DNA of 64,000 nucleotides from Nonomuraea jiangxiensis (GTDB taxonomy: Bacteria > Actinomycetota > Actinomycetes > Streptosporangiales > Streptosporangiaceae): contig NZ_FNDJ01000015.1 in the NCBI RefSeq assembly GCF_900099965.1, positions 186,001-250,000 on the forward strand, in the 5' to 3' direction. The notes under the pieces were generated by a model. That model was not told the DNA's origin. It saw nothing but the letters and a program-made list of their open reading frames with translations, and did no database searches. Below, in pieces: positions 15,962 through 23,708 of this stretch. The position numbers and the translations under genes are program-made. Every line of letters starts with the position of its first letter. Within the stretch, counting starts at the first letter, position 1.

Positions 15962-16342
15962 ATGAGTGACAGCAGCAAAGCCGCACGCAACAGGGAAGTG
16001 GGTCTTCGCGGGTTCACCGAGTTCGCGAAGGGGAACATCGACGTGCTCCGCGAGATCATCCACGAGGACTTCATCGAGCACAGCCCCGGGAATCCGTCCG
16101 GGCGGGACGCGTTCATCGCGTTCATGGCCGAGGCTCCGGTGGCCGGTGCCCGGCTCGACCTCAAACGGGTCATCGCCGACGACGACTACGTGGTGATGCA
16201 CTATCACATGGTCACGGCCGAGGAACCGCGTGGCGTGGCCGTCATCGACATCTGGCGGCTGGTCGACGGGCAGATCGTCGAGCACTGGGACGTGATGCAG
16301 GCGGTGCCGGACGCGGAGCAGGTCCCGCACGGAATGTTCTGA
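15962..16342 (+). CDS. SnoaL-like polyketide-cyclase-fold protein
   Basis: Protein of 126 residues of the SnoaL/NTF2-like type, with the characteristic ending seen in ester-cyclase-like members (WRLVDGQIVEHWDVMQAVP) and the early DFIEHSPGNPSGRDA segment. The WD and His positions are those normally found in the active cavity. The ATG at 15962 is chosen because the family core starts there, although the region upstream is open. Expression probably depends on the perfect palindrome 35 bp upstream. Substrate unknown; such proteins act on small hydrophobic molecules. Confidence 0.87.
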   Translation: MSDSSKAARNREVGLRGFTEFAKGNIDVLREIIHEDFIEHSPGNPSGRDAFIAFMAEAPVAGARLDLKRVIADDDYVVMHYHMVTAEEPRGVAVIDIWRLVDGQIVEHWDVMQAVPDAEQVPHGMF

Positions 16343-16400
16343 TCGCGGCGATCACGGGGGAGCACGTGCCGGGCGGACGGGTCCGGGCGACCCCGAGTGT

Positions 16401-16982
16401 TCAGGCGCGGGGGAGTAGGGCGTCGATCAGGGCGGAGGCCGTGGCGCGCAGGCGGTCGGCATCCTGGTAGACGCGCTCCATCACCACGATCCCACGGGTC
16501 ATGGTGATCAGGACCCGGGCCGCCTCGGCCGGGGGGATGGTCAGCCGCGCCCGGGCCTCCTCCGCCGAGAGGCGGTCGCGCAGGAGCCGCTCCAACTCGT
16601 CGAGCAGGCCCCGCAGGGCGGCGCGGATCGCCTCTCCCTCGGCCTTGGTGTCGACGGCCGTCTTCGTCGTCAGGCAGCCGCGGGTGGGCACTCCCGCTGT
16701 CATGGACGTGATGGTGAGGTCGAAGAAGTCGAGAAGGGCGTGGCGGGCGTCGGGGTGGGCCAGCGCGTCGGCCACGTCGCCGCGCATGTCGTCGGCATAG
16801 CCCTCGTAGGCGCGCAGGAACAGGGTCTCCTTGTCGCGGTAGGCGTTGTAGAGCGAGCCGCGCTGCACACCCGAGGCTGTGGCGAGGTCCTGCATGGACG
16901 TCGCCCCGTAGCCCTTGGCCCAGAAGACGTCCCTGACCCGGCCCAGCGTCTGCTTCTCGTCAAACTGCCGCTGTCCGACCAT
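16401..16982 (-). CDS. TetR-family repressor of the adjacent SDR
   Basis: TetR-family protein of 193 residues. The helix-turn-helix is at about residues 30-50 (DLATASGVQRGSLYNAYRDK). The TRGCLTTKTAVD segment with a conserved cysteine is typical of the group that regulates short-chain dehydrogenases and NmrA-like enzymes. Start is ATG 16982. It is divergent from the SDR gene at 17161, and the gap holds a perfect 13-bp inverted repeat that also contains a shorter dyad, so it probably represses itself and the SDR. The inducer is unknown. Confidence 0.92.
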   Translation of the reverse strand: MVGQRQFDEKQTLGRVRDVFWAKGYGATSMQDLATASGVQRGSLYNAYRDKETLFLRAYEGYADDMRGDVADALAHPDARHALLDFFDLTITSMTAGVPTRGCLTTKTAVDTKAEGEAIRAALRGLLDELERLLRDRLSAEEARARLTIPPAEAARVLITMTRGIVVMERVYQDADRLRATASALIDALLPRA

Positions 16983-16995
16983 GCCGCGACCCTAC

Positions 16996-17043
16996 GTCAT
17001 CTTTGACATCATCGTCAAACTTTGCAAGTCTGTCAAAGATGAC
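16996..17043. promoter_or_regulatory. Compound TetR operator
   Basis: GTCATCTTTGACA at 16996-17008 is repeated exactly in inverted form at 17031-17043, 22 bp apart. Inside it TTTGAC-N6-GTCAAA (17002-17019) is a second dyad, and TTTG-N9-CAAA (17021-17037) a third. Two adjacent repressor dimers could bind. Confidence 0.75.
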
Positions 17044-17160
17044 AGTGGTGTCAAGGACGGTGCCCGTGAGCCCGTCCTTGCTGGAGGGCGATCCTCTCCC
17101 CGCGGCACGCCGTGCCGCCCGGACAGGTTCCTCGCCTTCGATATGCGAAAGGACATGAAG

Positions 17161-17994
17161 ATGCAGGATGTAGCCCTTGACCTGCGGGGGCGCCGTACCC
17201 TCATCACCGGTGCGGGCAGCGGGATCGGCCGCGCCCTGGCCGTCGAGCTCGCCGCGCGCCAGGGGGCGCTCGCGCTGGTCGGCCGTCGCGCCGCCGCCCT
17301 GGCGGAGACCGCGGCGCTGGTCGCCGAGCGCGGCGGCACCGCCCACCCGATCGCCGCCGACCTCACCTTGGACGGGGAGCCGGAACGGGTGGTGGCGCGG
17401 GCCGTCTCCGTGCTCGGGGGTCTCGACGTCCTGGTCAACAACGCGGGCAACGTACGGGCGGCGCCGCTGGAGGACATCGACGTGGCCGACATCACAGCCA
17501 TGATCCGGCTCAACCTGCTCGCCCCGGTGCTCGCGACCAGGGCCGCTTTGCCGTATCTGCGTGCCGCCGGCGCCGAGCACGGGCACGCCGCCCTGGTCGG
17601 CATCGCCTCCGCCAGCGCCCTGGTCGGCCTGCCCTACTACGCGGTCTACGCCGCCACCAAGGCCGGCCTGACCCGGTTCGACGAGTCGGTACGCCGCGAG
17701 CTGATCGGCAGCGGTGTCCACGTCGCCACCGTCTACCCTGGGCCCGTCGACACGCCCATGATGGCGACCACTCAGGCGGGCGAGGACCTCGGCTACGGCC
17801 TGCGGCCCGTCGGCGACGTGGTCGCCGAGCTGATGGCCGGTCTGGAGGCCCGGCACATCGACATCAACACGCAACTGCCCGAACGCCGCGCGATGGAGGA
17901 CCTCAACGCCCGCGACCCACTGGCCATCGACGCCGCCCTCGCCCCAAGCCTGGCCGAACGCCGCGCCGCCGTCAGCGGCCACCGCAGCATCTGA
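17161..17994 (+). CDS. Short-chain dehydrogenase/reductase
   Basis: Classical SDR of 277 residues. The cofactor motif GAGSGIGRAL is at about residues 16-25, NNAG follows near 92, and the catalytic pair is intact as YAATK with a preceding serine-rich strand. The C-terminal PGPVDTPM segment is normal. ATG 17161 is preferred over in-frame ATGs at 17143 and 17155, as GAAAGGA lies seven bases before it. It is presumably repressed by the divergent TetR protein and induced by its substrate or a related compound, which cannot be named. Confidence 0.9.
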   Translation: MQDVALDLRGRRTLITGAGSGIGRALAVELAARQGALALVGRRAAALAETAALVAERGGTAHPIAADLTLDGEPERVVARAVSVLGGLDVLVNNAGNVRAAPLEDIDVADITAMIRLNLLAPVLATRAALPYLRAAGAEHGHAALVGIASASALVGLPYYAVYAATKAGLTRFDESVRRELIGSGVHVATVYPGPVDTPMMATTQAGEDLGYGLRPVGDVVAELMAGLEARHIDINTQLPERRAMEDLNARDPLAIDAALAPSLAERRAAVSGHRSI

Positions 17995-17997
17995 AAC

Positions 17998-18104
17998 CGC
18001 CTCATCGGGATCGCCTCATCGGGATCGCCTCATCGGGATCGGCTCATTGGGATCGGCTCATCGGGAACTGGCCCATCGGGAACCGCCTCATCCGGAACCG
18101 GCCC
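17998..18104. repeat. 14-bp tandem repeat tract
   Basis: CGCCTCATCGGGAT is repeated three times exactly from 17998 and continues with decaying copies (CGGCTCATTGGGAT and similar) to about 18104; weaker echoes such as CCGGCCCCATC reach about 18150. It directly follows the SDR stop codon and lies before the end of a convergent secreted-protein gene. There is no spacer structure, so it is not a CRISPR array. Confidence 0.85.
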
Positions 18105-18225
18105 ATTAGAGACCGGCCCCATCGGAATCGGAGACCGGCCCCATCAGGGAGCGGTCCGTCGGAGGCGGGCTCAGCGGAAACCGGCCGGCGAGACGGGGGC
18201 CTCGCCGGCCGGTCGGTTGGGTGGC

Positions 18226-19047
18226 TCACTTGGTGCTGATCTTGGTTTCCAGTTCCCAGTCGCCGGTCAGGTTGTCCGCGCCGAGGTTTCGGACGCACAT
18301 CCGCCAGTTGAGGAGGCCTTCGGGTCCCACGTCATCAGTACGGACGACGTACTCCTCGCTCGGATCGCGGTCGCCGCTGCCGTCCACCCGCGTCCAGCCC
18401 TTGCCGGCCCTGGTGTTGATCGGGTCCGACCCGTGGTAGAACTCCAGGCGCCAGGCGGGGGCGCCGCCCGAGGAGTCGCCCTTCCAGGCCACCACATACC
18501 GCTTTTTCGCCAGGTCGGGGGCCTTGATGCCCAGGACCGAGCTGCACGCCGTGCGGCCTGACGGCACCGTGGGGTACTTCCCGCTGCGCACGTCGTCGGC
18601 GCCGCTCTCGACGTAGCCGGAAGCGCTCTCCTCCTCCATGAGGGCGCCGCCGGTGCCCTCCGCCGCTTCCGAGCCGCCGACGGTCCCGGTGCTCTCCGCG
18701 TCGTCCGAGCCGCCGGTGCCCTCGTCCGTCGCGGACCCCTCGACCTCCAGCGTCGACTCGGACACGGCGTCCCAGTTCTCCGCCTTGACGGTGATCTCGT
18801 CGGAAACGGGCTCCTCGGCCTCCTCAGCGGCGACATCGGCAGACTCGTCCATCAGGCCGGTCTCGTCGCCGGGCATGGCCGCCGCGGCCAGGGACGCGTC
18901 GGTGCAGTCGATGCCCGCCTCCGCGGCGCACGGGTCGGGGTCCGCGTTGGCGTGGCTCATCGTCAGCTGCCCGCCGCCGGCCAGGACGGCGAGCGCGCCG
19001 GCCACGGCCACCAGCCGGACGCGAGTCGATCGGGACTTCAGATTCAT
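18226..19047 (-). CDS. Secreted acidic protein, function unknown
   Basis: Protein of 273 residues that I do not recognise. A signal peptide covers about residues 1-36 (basic start, hydrophobic LVAVAGALAVLAGGG, then ASHANA-like cleavage). Residues 40-150 are rich in Glu, Asp, Gly, Ser and Thr, looking like a disordered linker. The C-terminal 110 residues form a compact-looking domain with two cysteines (near TACSS and RMCVRN) that may pair. Start ATG 19047 has GAGGTGA upstream. It lies 128 bp downstream of another secreted-protein gene on the same strand, and they may act together outside the cell. Confidence 0.78.
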   Translation of the reverse strand: MNLKSRSTRVRLVAVAGALAVLAGGGQLTMSHANADPDPCAAEAGIDCTDASLAAAAMPGDETGLMDESADVAAEEAEEPVSDEITVKAENWDAVSESTLEVEGSATDEGTGGSDDAESTGTVGGSEAAEGTGGALMEEESASGYVESGADDVRSGKYPTVPSGRTACSSVLGIKAPDLAKKRYVVAWKGDSSGGAPAWRLEFYHGSDPINTRAGKGWTRVDGSGDRDPSEEYVVRTDDVGPEGLLNWRMCVRNLGADNLTGDWELETKISTK

Positions 19048-19175
19048 GGATTCACCTCGTTGATCGTGGCTGACAGGCCAGGCACCCGCTGGGCCCGGCC
19101 CGCGCATCGGTTGGAACCGGGCGGGAGCGGTCGGCTCCCGCCGGGCTGCTACTGCGGGTACGTCGGCGCGGCCGG

Positions 19176-20018
19176 TCAGCGGCGCCGGATCCGGCCCAGC
19201 ACGTCGACGACCTGCTCGTTGCAGGTGTTGACGTACTTCACGAGCACGGTGTAGGTGACGCCCCGGTCCAGGAAGTTCGCGGAGTAGCGGTTGCGGTCTT
19301 CCAGGACGGTGTTCTTGGCCACCTGGGGTTGCGGGCTGAAGGACTCGGCGTTGCGCCGGGACACGAAGAAGTAGTTGGCGGTGCTGCGCGCCTTGAGCTT
19401 GTCGCCGAAGAGGGCCAAGAAGGCGTCGCGGCCGAGGATCAGCGTCTTGCCGAGGTTCCGGCCGCCGATGAAGGCGTCGGAGGCGAGCTTGCCCTTGCGG
19501 ATCGTCGTCCCGTACAGGCGTACGTACGCGGCCGGGCGGCATTTCTGCCCTTGCTGGCCCGGACGAATCCGGCCGTACCAGTCGTTCGACCCGTACGAGC
19601 GGCTGTCGCGGCTGACGGCCTTGCCGACCTTCTGGTCGTACCAGCGCTTCAGGGCCTGGCTGCCGAGCTTCTGCAGCGTGTCCTTGGCGAAGGTGGGGAG
19701 ATCGAAGCCGCTGATGGTCGTACGGCCGGTGGACATGCCCGATGACCCGCTGCCCGTGCGCGGGGCCGTCAGGTCGGAGCCACCGAGCAGGTCGTCGGCG
19801 ATGTCGCCGAGGGGGTCGCCGCCGCCGAAGGGGTCGGGCAGGCTGAAGCCCGGGTCACCGCCGGACCCCAGGAACCCGTCGCCGAACCCGCCGAACGGGT
19901 CGGCGGCGCTGGTGCTCGCGCTCGCACTGGTCGCGTCGATGGCGAAGACGCCGGTGGCGACGACGCCGCCCACCGCCAGCCCGGCCACCGCACGACGCAA
20001 CTTCGAAGGTGGTGTCAC
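19176..20018 (-). CDS. Secreted protein, function unknown
   Basis: Protein of 280 residues, unrecognised. A signal peptide covers about residues 1-36 (basic SKLRRAVAGLAVGGVVATG, then TSASAS). Residues 40-100 are Gly/Asp/Pro rich with repeated DPFGG units; the rest is basic and mixed, with two cysteines (QKCRP and NTCNE) that may form one disulfide. The GTG at 20018 is chosen because GGAG lies eight bases upstream; the longer in-frame reading adds a segment that breaks the signal peptide. It forms a pair with the acidic secreted protein downstream. Confidence 0.75.
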   Translation of the reverse strand: MTPPSKLRRAVAGLAVGGVVATGVFAIDATSASASTSAADPFGGFGDGFLGSGGDPGFSLPDPFGGGDPLGDIADDLLGGSDLTAPRTGSGSSGMSTGRTTISGFDLPTFAKDTLQKLGSQALKRWYDQKVGKAVSRDSRSYGSNDWYGRIRPGQQGQKCRPAAYVRLYGTTIRKGKLASDAFIGGRNLGKTLILGRDAFLALFGDKLKARSTANYFFVSRRNAESFSPQPQVAKNTVLEDRNRYSANFLDRGVTYTVLVKYVNTCNEQVVDVLGRIRRR

Positions 20019-20558
20019 CTTGAACGCTCCTCTCGCGTTGAAGTGATCCGGCGAGCTCGGCGCCTGTGAACCCGAGCCACGGGAGCGCCGAACCACGTCC
20101 GGACGTTTTCCGGTGACTCCTGCTTAAGCGGCCGGTCGTTGACCAGCCAGGCGGCGACGTTGTCCACCGTTCGCAGCCGTTGACCAGCGAGGTCCGCCCG
20201 TCGCCGGCGGCCCAGCGCCGGACGATGACCCTGGATGACCAGGACCGCGCCGGACGACGATGCTGGACGACGGGGACCGCGCCGGGCGACGATGCTGGGC
20301 GACGGGGACCGCGCCGGGCGACGATGCTGGATGACGGGGACCGCGCCGGGCGACGACGCTGGATGACGGGGACCGTGCCGGCACCCGACAGGCGAGTGTC
20401 GCGGCAGGGTCGGTCGGTGCGGCGGCGGTCGCGGCGACCACGGCGTCCGCGTCGGCTTCGGCGTGCGTGGCGTCCGCGTTGGCCTCGGCGTGCGTGGCGA
20501 TCGGTCGCGGCGAACAACTTCCTGGCCGGCGGGGGCGACGGTGCGGGAAGGAGTCCGG
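20019..20558. other. 540-bp gap with tandem repeats, no gene supported
   Basis: This stretch separates the secreted-protein gene from the response-regulator gene, both on the minus strand. It contains the 32-bp repeat tract (20255-20381) and a second shorter repetition around GGCGTCCGCG and TCGGCGTGCGT (about 20445-20508). Open frames through it only translate the repeats and change register because 32 is not a multiple of three. Confidence 0.6.
20255..20381. repeat. 32-bp tandem repeat tract
   Basis: Units start at 20255, 20287, 20319 and 20351, each beginning CGACGATGCTGG or a one-base variant, continuing through GACGGGGACCGCGCCGGG. A degenerate unit precedes them from about 20219. There are no unique spacers. 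It could be a replication-slippage minisatellite or a protein-binding array. Confidence 0.87.
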
Positions 20559-21206
20559 TCAGTCCGTGTCGATCAGGTGGTTCTCCCAGGCCCAGGCCAC
20601 GATCTCGACCCGGTTGCGGACGCCGAGCTTGTCCATGATGCCCGACACATGCCCTTTGACCGTGCTCAGCGAAAGGAAGAACTCGTCGGCGATCTCCCGG
20701 TTGGTGCATCCCCGGGCGACCGCCTCGACGATCTCGGTCTCCCGCGCGGACAGGGGAGAGGCGGGCGCGCGGGCGGCGGCCCGGGCCTCGCGGTCGGCGA
20801 GGTGGCGCAGCAACCGCAACGTGATCGACGGCGAGATGAGCGCGTCCCCCGCGTACGCCGCCCGCACGGCCTCGACCAGCAGCCTGGGACCCGCGTCCTT
20901 CAGCACGAACCCGGCCGCCCCGCGCCGCAGCGCGCCATAGACGTACTCGTCCAGGTCGAACGTGGTGACCATGACCACCCGGGTCGGCGCGCCGGCCAGC
21001 GCGCGGGCGACCTCGATCCCGTCGAGGCGGGGCATCTGGACGTCCACCAGGCACACGTCCGGGTTCGTCCGGCGGGCCTGCTCGATCGCCTCCACACCGT
21101 CGCCCGCCTCCGCGACCACGGTGATGTCGGGCTGGTCCTCCAGGATGATCCGCAGGCTGGCCCGGATCATCGCCTGGTCGTCGGCCAGTAGCACGCGGAT
21201 GGTCAT
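20559..21206 (-). CDS. NarL/FixJ-type response regulator of the peptide locus
   Basis: Response regulator of 215 residues. The receiver domain has the acidic pair at 9-10, the phosphoacceptor Asp55 (VCLVDVQMP) and Lys near 105 (FVLKDAG). The C-terminal LuxR-type helix-turn-helix (SARETEIVEAVARG, TVKGHVSGIMDKLGVRNR) binds DNA. It overlaps the upstream kinase gene by four bases (21203-21206), so the two form a two-component pair. Being last in the unit with the ATP-grasp enzyme, it is a candidate to control the short-peptide system. Confidence 0.93.
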   Translation of the reverse strand: MTIRVLLADDQAMIRASLRIILEDQPDITVVAEAGDGVEAIEQARRTNPDVCLVDVQMPRLDGIEVARALAGAPTRVVMVTTFDLDEYVYGALRRGAAGFVLKDAGPRLLVEAVRAAYAGDALISPSITLRLLRHLADREARAAARAPASPLSARETEIVEAVARGCTNREIADEFFLSLSTVKGHVSGIMDKLGVRNRVEIVAWAWENHLIDTD

Positions 21207-22384
21207 GGCCGAGGGGGTTCGCCGGTGGGGATGGTGGCGCGGACGGCCCAGCCGGTGCCGGGACGGGGACCCGCGGTCAGGGTGCCGCCGAGGGCTTCGA
21301 CGCGTTCGCGCATGCCGGCCAGGCCGTATCCGGCGCGGCGGTAACGGAGGGCCGGAGCCTGCGGGGCGTCGTCCTCGACCTCGACCGTGACCCCCTCGTC
21401 GTGCTGGGTGATGCCGACGGTGACCGTGGCGGCGTTCCTGGCGTGCCTGGCGGCGTTGGTCAGCGACTCGCGTACGACCCGGTAGACGGTGCTGCTGACC
21501 TCGGGCGGCCAGCCGGAGGGCTCGGCGTCCAGCCGCAGACTCGCCCGGCGGCCATGGCTCTCGAAGCGCTCGATCAGCTCATCGAGGCGTTCGTGGCCCT
21601 CGGGCGCGGGAGCGGTGTCGCGTAGCAGGCCGACCGCGCGGCGGGTGGCGGCCAGGGCCTCGGAGCCCGCGGTCTCGATGCCGGCCAGGGAGTCGGCCGT
21701 CCTGTCCGGGTGCTTGGCGGTGACGAGCCGGGCGGCCTGGGCTTGCAGCACGATGCTCGTGATGTGGTGGGCGACGACGTCGTGCAGCTCCCTGGCCAGC
21801 TCCAGGCGTTCGGCCCGCCGTACGAGCTCGGTGGCCGCGCGGTGGCGGGCGGCCAGCAGCCGCAGGCCGAGCCCGACCGCCACCCCGGCGAGCCAGGCCA
21901 GGCCGCTCAGCACCGGCACGGCAGAGCCGGGACCGGCCAGCAGCCCGCCCGCCACCACGGCCAACCCCGCGCCGCCCACCACGCAGGCCCCGCGGGCGGG
22001 CAACGTCCTGAGCGCGGAGCCGGTGAGCACCGCCAGGCCCAGGGACGCGGCGGGGCTCGGCTCGGCGGGCAGGTGAACGAGACGGGTGACGAGGACGGCG
22101 AGCACCGCCACGGTCAGGCCCGCCACAGCGGTCCACAGCGGGCTGACACGGCGCACCAGGGCGAGCACGCACACCGAGGCCGCGACCGCCGCGCCGAACG
22201 GCCAGTAACGGGCGCCCCAGACGTCGGCCACCTGGTACGCCTGGAAGGCCACGGCCGCCGCGAACACGACACCGAGCCCGGCATCGACCACCGTGCCGAA
22301 TCGAACGGGAACACGCACGGCGTCCAGGCTAGGACGGGACCCGCCCGGCCCATACCGGCCGAAAGTACTGTTCTCCGCCGTCAC
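21203..22384 (-). CDS. Sensor histidine kinase of the peptide locus
   Basis: Histidine kinase of 393 residues. About five or six membrane segments fill residues 30-175; the HisKA_3 motif with phospho-acceptor His201 (ELARELHDVVAHH) and an HATPase_c domain (SLTNAARHA, GYGLAGMRERV) follow. There is no extracytoplasmic sensor domain of any size, so the signal is probably sensed in or at the membrane. The GTG at 22384 overlaps the ATP-grasp stop codon by four bases, indicating translational coupling; a later GTG near residue 24 is an alternative. It works with the response regulator downstream. Confidence 0.92.
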   Translation of the reverse strand: MTAENSTFGRYGPGGSRPSLDAVRVPVRFGTVVDAGLGVVFAAAVAFQAYQVADVWGARYWPFGAAVAASVCVLALVRRVSPLWTAVAGLTVAVLAVLVTRLVHLPAEPSPAASLGLAVLTGSALRTLPARGACVVGGAGLAVVAGGLLAGPGSAVPVLSGLAWLAGVAVGLGLRLLAARHRAATELVRRAERLELARELHDVVAHHITSIVLQAQAARLVTAKHPDRTADSLAGIETAGSEALAATRRAVGLLRDTAPAPEGHERLDELIERFESHGRRASLRLDAEPSGWPPEVSSTVYRVVRESLTNAARHARNAATVTVGITQHDEGVTVEVEDDAPQAPALRYRRAGYGLAGMRERVEALGGTLTAGPRPGTGWAVRATIPTGEPPRP

Positions 22385-23325
22385 TGGAGCAGAGCGGCGA
22401 CCGCCCGGGCGATCGGCATGCCCACCCGGTGCTCGGCGAACGAGAACTCGGGGCAGGGATTGATCTCCAGGAAGACCGGTACCCCGTCGGGGGTGAGCCG
22501 CAGGTCGGCGGCGCCGTACTCCAGGCCGAGCCGCTCCCTGACCTGGTGCAGCGCCGACTCGGTACGCGGGTCGAGGGGGTGCGGCGTCATGGGGACGGAC
22601 TGGTCCAGCCGCCAGTCGAGCGGGCTGTCGCCCTCCTGGCTGTGGATGGCGCAGCTGAACGTCTCCGGCCCCACGAGGGTGACGCGCAAATCGAGGGCGG
22701 CGGGGACGAGCTCCTGGAACAGGACGACGCCCGGGGTCCCCCGCTCCAGCACGGCGAGATGCCCGGCCGTGACGCGCCGGGTGACGATGGTCTCCTTGAC
22801 GTGCCTGCGGGACAGGCTGCTGACCGCCTTGGTCACGACCTCGCCGCCGTGCGCGTGCCAGAACCCGGCGAGCCGCTCGGGGTCGTCGGAGATGAGTGTC
22901 GCGGGCGTGCGCAGCCCGGCCTCCCGCGCCACGGTCAGCTGGCGGAGCTTGTGCTCGGCGATCGTCTCGGCCCCGGGGTGGTTGACCCAGCGGGCGGCGG
23001 TGCCCAGGAGGGCGCCGACCAGCGTCGACTCCGCCTCCGTACGGACGAGATGGTGATAGCCGGGATCGGTCGTGCCGCTCGGCCTGATGAGGTAGTCGCA
23101 GTAGAGGCCGCGCGGGTCGTGGCTCACGGTGGGCCGGACGTAGACCGCGGTGACGTCGTCGCCCGCCGGCGTCCGGGAGCCGAGGTCGAGACCCGTGCCG
23201 GACCAGGTGAGCGTACGTCCCTGGTCGAGCCAGTCGGGCCGGACGATCAGGACGCGGCCGGCGGGCAGGTGGGCCGCCACGTCCGCCACCTCGTGGCTTC
23301 GCGGATCACCCAGGATGACGATCAT
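22381..23325 (-). CDS. ATP-grasp ribosomal-peptide-maturase-like enzyme
   Basis: ATP-grasp enzyme of 314 residues. The end (YGAADLRLTPDG, VFLEINPCPEFSF, GMPIARAVAALL) closely follows MvdC/MvdD and SAV_5884-type peptide maturases, which use ATP to couple side chains of a ribosomal peptide; FLEINP supplies magnesium ligands and VVTKAVSS nucleotide contacts. The NPCPEFSF ending differs from the usual NPxGQW form. ATG 23325 has GGGAG upstream; a longer reading from 23382 would start inside the leader. It lies 66 bp after the 36-residue peptide gene and overlaps the kinase gene by four bases. Confidence 0.85.
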   Translation of the reverse strand: MIVILGDPRSHEVADVAAHLPAGRVLIVRPDWLDQGRTLTWSGTGLDLGSRTPAGDDVTAVYVRPTVSHDPRGLYCDYLIRPSGTTDPGYHHLVRTEAESTLVGALLGTAARWVNHPGAETIAEHKLRQLTVAREAGLRTPATLISDDPERLAGFWHAHGGEVVTKAVSSLSRRHVKETIVTRRVTAGHLAVLERGTPGVVLFQELVPAALDLRVTLVGPETFSCAIHSQEGDSPLDWRLDQSVPMTPHPLDPRTESALHQVRERLGLEYGAADLRLTPDGVPVFLEINPCPEFSFAEHRVGMPIARAVAALLQ

Positions 23326-23391
23326 GCGCACTCCCGATGAGAGAGGATCGCGCGGGTGGCGCAGCTCCACCCGCGCGACCACGTGTCAGGA

Positions 23392-23502
23392 TCAGCTCGC
23401 CGACAGGATCTTGATCACCACGACGCCGGTGACCGGGTCGCGGCCGGGGCCCTTCACGGTGACCGGCTCGGCGATCTCGGCGATGAACGGCTTGTTCTCC
23501 AT
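23392..23502 (-). CDS. 36-residue peptide, candidate RiPP precursor
   Basis: Short ORF with a very good ribosome site (GGGGGTGA, six bases before ATG 23502). The product starts MENKPFIAEIAEPVTV, has a basic-glycine middle, an Asp-Pro-Val-Thr-Gly turn at residues 22-26 and ends in a hydrophobic Val/Ile/Leu stretch closing with Ser-Ala-Ser. Acceptor or donor side chains for an ATP-grasp enzyme would be Thr15, Lys17, Thr25, Lys31 and Ser34/36 against Glu9, Glu12 and Asp22. It does not resemble the Thr/Glu-rich cores of known graspetides. Its position immediately before the ATP-grasp gene makes it the natural substrate; this remains inference. Confidence 0.7.
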   Translation of the reverse strand: MENKPFIAEIAEPVTVKGPGRDPVTGVVVIKILSAS

Positions 23503-23524
23503 GTTCGTTCACCCCCTTCGGGGT

Positions 23525-23635
23525 CTAGTGTCTGACCGGGCGCCACCCGAGCAGCGTGGCCAGGAGCAGAGCGCGTGGAAGCGGGTTGCGCTCGCTCCAC
23601 CTCGGGCGAGGGACACGCGGCAGATTGAGTGACAT
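23525..23635 (-). CDS. Possible second 36-residue peptide, basic and Trp-containing
   Basis: Small ORF ending 22 bp before the ATG of the other peptide. From ATG 23635 the product has 36 residues: an N-terminal half rich in Arg and Pro (RVPRPRWSERNPLPR) and a hydrophobic helix ALLLATLLGW followed by a basic end. An in-frame ATG at 23680 would give 51 residues. Neither start has a convincing ribosome site, so it may be non-coding leader. If translated, it could be a second substrate, a membrane-active peptide or a translational coupler. Confidence 0.35.
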   Translation of the reverse strand: MSLNLPRVPRPRWSERNPLPRALLLATLLGWRPVRH

Positions 23636-23708
23636 GCCGGAAAAGTAGAACGGGCCCGGCAGCACGGGCATCAGGGCCATCCCCGTAGAGACCGGCCCTG
23701 CTCCCCGC

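Noticed and set aside
17998..18104. Possible CRISPR array
   Set aside because: Units are directly abutting, 14 bp long, without unique spacers or cas genes. The same reasoning applies to the 32-bp tract.
20124..20441. Repeat-rich minus-strand open frame with recurring Arg/Pro/Ser units
   Set aside because: It only translates the 32-bp tandem repeats, has no ribosome site, and its repeat period is not a multiple of three, so protein repeats appear only every third unit.
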